From the NCBI GenBank assembly GCA_002189035.1, contig NEEC01000140.1:1-27470 (forward strand): DNA of 27,470 nt, written 5' to 3'. A program made the position numbers and the translations under genes. Under the pieces are notes generated by a model, which was not told the DNA's origin, searched no databases, and worked only from the letters and a program-made list of their open reading frames with translations. The stretch is from Utricularia gibba. Taxonomy: Eukaryota; Streptophyta; Magnoliopsida; Lamiales; Lentibulariaceae. Shown here piece by piece: positions 20,872-27,470 of the stretch (the first letter of the stretch is position 1; every line of letters starts with the position of its first letter).

Positions 20872-21536
20872 TCATAGCATCACCAAGGCTATCGCTCCAA
20901 AAAGAAGAATTTCAGATGATCGCCAGTACCGATTCCGCGATATCGATCCACTGGTGCTGAAATCTTGGGCGTCGGAGTACACCGTCACCGATCCATTCAC
21001 GCTTCCGTCGTCGGAGTTCAGGCTGCTGCACACCTGAATGTAAGATCGATGAACAGAGTGTAATTCGGAAGCAAAATCGTCTCACCTTGGTGGATATCTG
21101 CAATTATTGTGACCTACATCGAGATGCAGATCTGTTAATTGAACAAATCGATTCACAAATTGAAATGGACTAGGGTTTGTCGGAAGTTGTGATTACTCGG
21201 GTTGAGGGACGTGAGCGCCGCAGTGTTGGCGAAATTGCAGTTCTCGTCGGAGGGGCCGTGCTTGAGGAAATAATCGTTGAAGACGAACGACGCCGTGCGA
21301 CGGATGTCGTAAGCATCGTAGCAAGCGCCACCGAGTTGGATGGGACTGCAATCGGCTCCGCCAGCGCTGCAAGCCCAGTCGATCGCCGATTGGAGAGCGG
21401 CGTCCGCGGCGTTGTTCTTAGCGACACACCACAGCTTCCTTCCCGCCGCGACGGCTCCTCCCTGGGCTGCCGATGGTGAACAAGAGAGCCAGAAGACGAG
21501 CAAAAGGTAACCGGCGGCGAATAGTAGCGATCCCAT
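20872..21536 (-). CDS. X8-domain callose-binding protein, PDCB5-like, GPI-anchored
   Basis: Three exons on the reverse strand, 21536-21197, 21113-21086 and 21025-20872, give 173 residues with all phases matching. The protein starts with a signal peptide (LLFAAGYLLLVFWLSC) that would send it to the secretory route. The X8 (CBM43) domain follows: KLWCVAKNNA, AIDWACSAGGADCSPI, GGACYD, ASFVFNDYFLKHG, and ENCNFANTAALTSLNPS. The last domain cysteine, in HNNCRYPP, is encoded by the 28-bp middle exon. Exon 3 adds a Ser/Asp-rich spacer and ends in a short hydrophobic tail, ILLFGAIALVML, typical of a GPI-anchor signal. X8 proteins of this class bind callose at plasmodesmata. If the introns were missed, the protein would end early without the last cysteine and anchor. 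The nearest relative I can name is the PDCB5 type. Confidence 0.88.
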
Positions 21537-21857
21537 TTACTGCAGTGGGTAAGTTACTGAACGATGAAGAAAATTGACAAAAGGATCGATCAGCTACGGA
21601 GTAGCCGTTAAAAGACGTGGAACATACGTGAAAAATGCCGTCCAAAAAATATATATTATTCTACATTACACATATTAAAAAGAAAATCGTAACGGGCACA
21701 TCGGAAGAGCCGCACTCGTCGATTGAACGCGTCTATCTTCTGTTATCATTAACAATTTATTTTAATTTTAAATAAAAATGGATTAATCAACAAATTAAAA
21801 CATTTTTCCTTATGTAAATCCAAGGTCTTTGATGATTATGGTATATCATATTGGTCA

Positions 21858-21985
21858 CATATAAAAAAGAAAAACGTGTTTAAATAGAAGTATCCTTTTA
21901 ATATTACATGAAATATTTTTTTTAGATGAATAACATAAAATCGTAAGGATTAAATATTTTAAGTGGATGTTAAACCTAAGATCAT
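21858..21985. repeat. imperfect direct repeat, left copy
   Basis: This stretch and 22610-22745 share, in the same order, ACGTGTTTAAATAGA, a run like ATC..TTAAT.TTA.ATGA, GATAACATAAAA, and TAAGG.TT. The two copies are diverged by many substitutions and small indels and lie about 750 bp apart. They could be ends of a small decayed element or an old tandem duplication. Confidence 0.55.
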
Positions 21986-22609
21986 GCTAATGGTGAAATG
22001 AGGTGATACTCAAAGATAAGAAGGGAATAAATATAATGTTGTTGTGATTGAAAATTGACAATGAGGCGGGATTGATTTCTGGGTTACGGGCGAAGGTGCA
22101 CGTGTTGGATCGGATTTGAATGTAAGCGTTTTGGATGAAACGATGCGGATGATAGGAATGAAAATAGATTGGGATTTTAACGTAGAAACCGTCAAAGAAT
22201 GGAAAAACCATAAAATTGTTGGAGCTCGTCGGAAGATGGTTTATCAGACAGAGGTAGAGAAAAGATACAAATTAAAAAGCTGGGAGTTTAACTCTTTCTT
22301 CCTTAGGGTTTTTTATATTTATAAAGGAGCCTAATTCGATCGAATTTTGAATCTTATAGATGTCAACTATTTTCTACGTCTGCCAACCGTATCATAGTCC
22401 TATAATCGGATAATTGTCGACTATTCTTACATTGTCGTAATTTGGTTACTTTTCAGACTATCCAAAATGACCATTACTGGCAAACTATGATACTTGTCGA
22501 TCTGTCGACCTGTGCCAGTTTATTAGGGCATCTTTTAGCTCCTTTTAGTAGTCGATTTAGATCGCATCAAATGTAAAGTTCTTTGTGATGGTTATTATAT
22601 TCTACATTA

Positions 22610-22745
22610 GTTATAAACGAGGAAAAAGACGTGTTTAAATAGAGATATCATCTTAATCTTATATGATGTTTTTTCTCCAAAAGAAGATAACATAAAACCA
22701 TAAGGGTTGGGTGTTCAAAATGGACAATATTATAATGAGTCATAA
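22610..22745. repeat. imperfect direct repeat, right copy
   Basis: This is the partner of 21858-21985, with the same order of shared blocks in the same orientation. The sequence between the copies has no recognisable coding capacity. Confidence 0.55.
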
Positions 22746-22988
22746 CACTTAAGCCTGTTAGATTATTTTAATATAATCTAATTTTTTATTAATTCACATT
22801 TGATAGTCAATTACATAAAAAAAACTCATCTCATGATGAATTAAAAATTGAATTTAAATAAAATAAACAATTAGCTAATTTCATTTGAAGTACATAAAAT
22901 GATCTTGAAAACTACATACATGATTTGAGCATGATGTATGAAGCCTTTGACATAAATCATTTTGAAAAATACTTATCTTGTATTTCTA

Positions 22989-24650
22989 TCATATACATGA
23001 AGATAAAAAAATGATCGTTTTTTTTTCACACAAAATATGATCATCGCTTGCTATATCATCCTTTTGCACGATGCCAACGTAGATGGGCATTTGAATGAAT
23101 AGCAATACGACCTCACCAGCCTTGAAATCCTCTTGTAAGACTGAATGTTGTCTAAAATAAGAAAGATATGAAAGCAATGAGCAAAGATGACTGACTGGTT
23201 CTATTCCTAGTAAGACAGTACCACATCTCCTACCATAGAAGGCATCAAGTGATATATCAAGCAATCCAATCCAAATCTATTCAATAGGCACCTCCAAGAA
23301 TCATTGACTAAAGACCATCCTAGAGTTTTTATTATTGTGTAGTCTCCTTTTGTCTCACTAATCAGAAATACTTGATCTTTTTGTGAAATATGTTGTTTAG
23401 TAAAAAAACCAACTCTATACTTCATTTGGTTGGGCAATGAGAATTCTGTTTTCTTACTCCCTTATATTCTTCATCTTCTTTATGAATCTCTCCTCCATTT
23501 CCTACAAAACGCAACAGGTAGCACCAGTGAACGGTGGGTTCCTTCCTACCCTTAAAAGAAGAAGCATTTTGATGTTACTTGCATAGTTTCATGGTATCTG
23601 AATACATGATCATTTTTCATCTTCTTCTCTAGAAAGTTGATGGCCTCTTGATCTTTTGACCAGATGAATGCTTACATAGAAAAAGCAATGACCAGCAGAA
23701 TCACACTTGGAAGGAGTGAGAGCCTTTTTGCTCATCAATGCCAAGGAGCATAGCAACTTTGTGGGCACATATACGAACATCCACACCAAACACTAAGAGG
23801 TCTCATGTGACCTAAGATTGGTCATGAATCCTGCATACAAGACTACCAAACAAGAATGAATAAATAATAAATAATACTTTTGATACAGAGATGAAAAACA
23901 TGTGAATGAACCGAACCACCAGAAAAATGATGAACAATTCGACATCTACCATCTTGCCACCACATCAACAGGTATTTCATGGCCATAAGGAAAACAGAAC
24001 TCCATTGCTTAATTACTCACTTGCTAAACAAGAATCCTTTCATTAGGTACAACCAAGAGACAAGCCAATGTGAATTACACACGAACGAAGAATGGCAAGA
24101 ATAGTTTTCTTACTATGAGGTTCCACAATCAATAAAATAACAACCAGAGAGAAGTCAAATGCTTCTGAAAAGCATCGGATTGAAGACATAAAAGGGTAGG
24201 TATACTACAATGAGCATATACGTCCTTCCAATGGCCAAAAAACCAAGGTACTTGATAATCCAAAACAACTAGGAAAGACTTGTCTAATCCAAAAGCTCAA
24301 CCGGTCAAAATTAAATGCAAGTAAGTATCTGAAGCTAGGTGAACACCCACAATCGAGGTGATTCAAGCACCCTTGATTGCCTTGAAAGCATATTCTGAAT
24401 AAGAAAAATGACATAAATCCAAATTGCACATGACATGCTCATCCCAGCCAAACTAAACCATCATCAATCAGCTGTATGCAAGAAGTTAACACAAGAAATC
24501 TGCCAAAGCCTTTTGTAGATGATTCAGTGACGTCACAATTATCCTTCTTGACTTGGTGGAGACGACCAAAGCTCCACTCAGCTCATCCTTGAAGCCTCTT
24601 CTAAGTTTCAACAGAAGTTGTGGGCAGGAAGAATGGAGTAGAGCCACAAA
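22989..24650. other. unidentified, moderately AT-rich DNA, possibly decayed transposon or captured sequence
   Basis: Base composition here is less AT-rich than the flanks, and the reverse strand has several medium open frames (about 23437-23207, 23264-22989 and 24429-24205). None shows a motif I recognise. The stretch borders the inverted 14-3-3 fragment, so it may belong to the same rearranged block. Confidence 0.35.
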
Positions 24651-24877
24651 TCTGCCTCAACTGCTTTTTTAGTCGTCAATTAGAAAGCAAAAATGCAAAA
24701 GGCCGGTTTTTTAGTGGATAAAAAAATGAATCAATTAGACTAATCAAAAATCTGAAACTCATTGACCATTCAAAAGGATTAAATAGCATAGAGCTTCCAA
24801 TCATATGCAGCAAACATACAATAAACAATTTATATGGTCATTAAGAATGCCAAGTGGTGCAGTATATACCTCATAAG
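24651..24877 (-). pseudogene. inverted fragment of a 14-3-3 gene (end of exon 3, intron 3, start of exon 4)
   Basis: Read on the reverse strand, this stretch follows the forward 14-3-3 gene at about 17118-17340. It starts CTTATGAG|GTATAT like the exon 3 end and donor. It keeps intron blocks such as TTTGCTGCATATG, ATGCTATTTAAT, TCTAATTGAT, TTTTTTATCCACT and AAAAACCGG, and it ends with AAAGCAGTTGAGGCAGA, close to the exon 4 start. By eye about four bases in five agree over some 220 bp. Because intron sequence is present, the copy came from genomic DNA, not from an mRNA. It stops sharply at 24877, where a hAT-like end begins. No further 14-3-3 exons were seen nearby. Confidence 0.8.
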
Positions 24878-26810
24878 TAGAACTGGGCATGGATACAGGT
24901 TGACCCGTGAGGGGTCTGATCTGTTACTCGTAACCATCGAAAATAGATATGGGATGGGTCAATGTACACCAATACAGGTCGACCTGATGGGTTAGCCAAA
25001 ATGGACCTATAGTGTAGTGTATTAAGAAGTGTTGGGCTGCTTAATTGTTGGACTTCAATCTATTTTATGTATATGATGTTACAAAGTCCCAATTCACAAG
25101 AATATAAATACATGGGCAGCTCATAACATGATTATGAAACGCTTGTACCCTTTTTGCTTAAATACAAGAAAATATTCAAACGCTTGTGTTGTTCATTGCG
25201 CATTTAGGAGCTGAATTCTGAATTTTTGAAGGCTGTCGGACAACAATTGGATCTGAATCTCTAGAACCCACATGCTTTGCGGTGTTTGAGACCTTCCAAA
25301 AGGTATGTGCGCAACTATCCAAAGAGAAATGGACGTGTGTATCTGCGGCTTATAGTTATTTATGTAAGGTTTGGGAGTGATTTGTTTCTCTCAATTGTGT
25401 TTCAGATAACTAAATATTGAAGAATCACATCAAAGTGTGATACGTTCACACGAACAACATCTCGAGTGTGATATTGAGGTGTCGAGCGATGGGGAAGATG
25501 TCTCTTTCACCTCAAAAAAACAAGATGCTTCATGCATCAATTGGCATGAACATTTCAATTGTGATAAGGAGGCCAAAAAGTATGTTATAAATATTGTGGA
25601 ATCGTGTATGACCATGGTAAACATGATTCAACTTCTAATTTCATTCGTCACATTAGAAATAAGCATATAAATGAGATATGTACTTCATTGAGACAACCTA
25701 CTATAAATTTTATGTGTGGTCATGTTTTGAGCTTTTCATTTGATCTTGATGCTACCCAAATTGATTATGTACTTACATTGATTGCTAGTGAAAAGCCTTT
25801 TGTAGAAGTAGAAAATCCAATTTTTAGAAATTTTTATTAATCTAGATTGCAACCTAGATTCGCTCCCATGTCTCGAAGAAAAGTAGTTAGAATTGCATTA
25901 AAACAATTCAAAAAAAAAATCACGTTTGATCTTTGATTTTCAATCTATGAAATGTAAATTTGGTTTGACTTGTGATGATTGACATGGTATTAATGGTGAG
26001 AATTATGTAGTTGTAATTGTTCATTGAATTGATTGCAAATGATTTATACAAAAGAGAATCTTTGGATTTAGACCTTTGGATTCTCCACACACGGGGGCAT
26101 AAATTGCTGAATTTGTTACTTCTATATGTATTGAATATGTAATTGTTGATCGTATATTTAATATACATCTTGATAATGCTCCAAATAATACTGTTGTGAC
26201 ATCCATATTGAAATCATCCATGAATATTATTTTAGGTTGGTGTTTATTTAGATCAAGATGCATTTGTCATATTTTTAATTTATATATACAAGATGCACTA
26301 AATGAAAATGATAATGAGGCTGTTTTGTCTAGCATGTGTGTAGGATAGTTTATCATATGAAGATGTTTAGCACAAAAAGAGTATCTTTTAAGCATCTATA
26401 TGAGTTAAAGGGTCTATCCTTTCGAACTCTAAAAAAAGATTTGTCAACACGATGGAATTCTATGTTTTCATGCTTCAATCTTTTATTCCTTATAGAGAAG
26501 TTATTCATTGTTTTTAACTACGCATACCGATCTAAATATTATGATTGATGATGATGTGTATGTTAAATTTGACATATTAGTTGACTTGCTTTTTATTTTT
26601 CATAAATACACTAGATTATTTAATGATGTTTACTATCCTATCACACATGTTGTGTTGTCTGCCTTGGTTTCCATAGTCTTTGATATTCTAGTAAACATGC
26701 TTGATTCTAGGGTGAAGTCAACCGGTTTAAATTTGTTTTGTGATTATTTTACATTTCTTGGACTTCCTAATATTCGACCAGATGCAAAAAAAAATGTATA
26801 CCTTTGAATT
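24878..26810 (+). mobile_element. truncated hAT transposon (BED-finger transposase) with left end present
   Basis: TAGAACTGGGCATGG at 24878 looks like a plant hAT left end, followed by subterminal GGTTGACCCGTG-type sequence. The transposase relic starts near 25437 and runs to 26807 in shifting frames. No matching right inverted repeat or second copy of the preceding CTCATAAG is seen in the window. The right part has therefore been lost or lies beyond the window, and the element cannot move by itself. Confidence 0.65.
25437..26807 (+). pseudogene. hAT transposase pseudogene
   Basis: An acidic start (ECDIEVSSDGEDVSF) leads to a BED zinc finger, NWHEHF, then KYCGIVYDHGKHDSTSNF and RHIRNKH; a shift near 25590 separates the two halves. 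Later blocks in hAT order are VENPIFRNF, PRFAPMSRR, FGFRPL with SPHTGA, HLDNAPNN (the catalytic-region DNA.NN block), RCICHIFNL, STRWNSMF, and a YYPITHVVLSAL stretch. Stops occur at about 25840, 25980 and in several places after that. The frame ends at about 26807 before the C-terminal dimerisation domain, which is missing. The relic is too damaged to be functional. Confidence 0.8.
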
Positions 26811-27470
26811 ATGTAAACCCTAAACCCTAAATTTTAGATTTTTTACCCTAATCTGAATTATGTAAATCTATTAAGTTAATTTTTTTGAAAAATAATCTAA
26901 TAAAACAGAAGTTAAATCTTTATATTTCTTAAAAATGTAATACTATTCAAAAATTTTAGTATTAATAGAATAAAATTCAATTATATTTGAGAAAAAACTC
27001 TTCAAAATGTATCTTTATTAATATTTTGAATTTTTGGTTTTAAAAATACATTACATTCTTTTTCAATTTCCCTAAAATTTCTATTTTTAAATCTAATTCT
27101 AAATCTGAAATTTTCCATATTTCTAATATAGATGTGAATAGAATTAAAAAAAATCATGAAATTGAATAATAATATTTTGAAAAGTTTTTTTGGTAATAAA
27201 ATATTTGATTAAAATAAAAATAAAAGATATTTTGATGAGTCAAAATATCATGAGGCAACAAAACAACAGGCAATGTTAAAAAAAAACACGAGACAAGCAT
27301 TAAATGTCAAACCAAAGTCATTTTGATGAATAAAAAAAACAACAGGTATTTTAGAAAAAAAAATTCTAACACAGAGAATTCAACAAATTTCTGCAACATC
27401 AAGTACAGAGGTGCAGAAAGCTGAAATCAATATTTGAAAAAAAAACTTTAATCACAAAGGCTGAAATTAG
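26811..27470. other. AT-rich DNA without a gene
   Basis: Low-complexity AT-rich sequence. Two and a half copies of the telomere-type AAACCCT unit occur at 26815-26830 (telo-box like), too few for an interstitial telomeric array. No end of the hAT element could be found. Confidence 0.5.

Larger units (their letters stand above)
21537..22988. other. intergenic, AT-rich, with an imperfect direct repeat
   Basis: The first 150 bases probably hold the X8 gene promoter. No gene is supported in the rest; short open frames on both strands near 22.0-22.3 kb match nothing I know. Confidence 0.4.

Noticed and set aside
24205-24429. Reverse frame with a hydrophobic N-terminus as a secreted or membrane protein
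   Set aside because: It is short, isolated and unrelated to a family I know, in a region of decayed sequence. The hydrophobicity follows from T-rich codons.
25920-26263. Reverse-strand frames of about 80 codons in the hAT region
   Set aside because: They are antisense to the transposase relic, which shows hAT blocks in the right order on the forward strand.
26815-26830. Interstitial telomere repeat
   Set aside because: Only about two AAACCCT units are present. This number is common by chance or as a promoter telo-box and does not indicate a former chromosome end.

Overview
The window looks like nuclear DNA of a flowering plant, most likely a eudicot. Genes are split by GT-AG introns, intergenic DNA is very AT-rich, and the recognisable families are plant ones: a plant flavin monooxygenase, a DUF688 protein, an ALOG/LSH protein, a trihelix factor, an epsilon-like 14-3-3, a plant HAD phosphatase/riboflavin-kinase type protein, and an X8 callose-binding protein. 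Species cannot be fixed from the sequence alone. Exon joins below were worked out by hand from splice sites, reading phase and recalled family sequence; no database was searched.

Layout. Bases 1-2600 are AT-rich repeat DNA with a decayed Ty3/gypsy reverse-transcriptase piece (about 430-715) and a diverged 60-bp tandem repeat (1734-2100). A five-exon flavin monooxygenase gene runs forward at 2673-5146. It is convergent with a two-exon DUF688 gene on the reverse strand (6907-5346). Bases 6908-10060 hold no gene but contain a neat hAT-type MITE (9104-9585) with an 8-bp target duplication. An unidentified coding-like patch lies at 10062-10540. The ALOG gene (11973-11479) and trihelix gene (14257-13150) are single-exon reverse-strand genes. 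The six-exon 14-3-3 gene (16097-17782, forward) is followed by an unidentified reverse-strand coding-like frame that overlaps its last exon. A ten-exon gene at 18823-20639 encodes a HAD phosphatase joined to a riboflavin-kinase-like domain that has lost its key motifs. A three-exon PDCB/X8 gene lies on the reverse strand (21536-20872). From about 21.8 kb onward the window is repeat DNA: an imperfect direct repeat, an inverted fragment of a 14-3-3 gene (24651-24877), and a truncated hAT transposon (24878 to about 26810) that abuts it.

Two points stand out. First, four of the seven recognisable genes need single-base corrections, nine in total, and all nine sit in homopolymer runs or a doubled base. 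Each corrected frame gives a full, family-like length, so consensus sequencing error is more likely than four independent pseudogenes. Second, the HAD/riboflavin-kinase gene has a complete phosphatase half but a kinase half whose substrate-binding and catalytic signatures are replaced, while all splice phases still work. This suggests a paralog that changed or lost one of its two activities.

The genes do not form an operon or an obvious cluster; this is ordinary eukaryotic gene order broken up by transposable elements.
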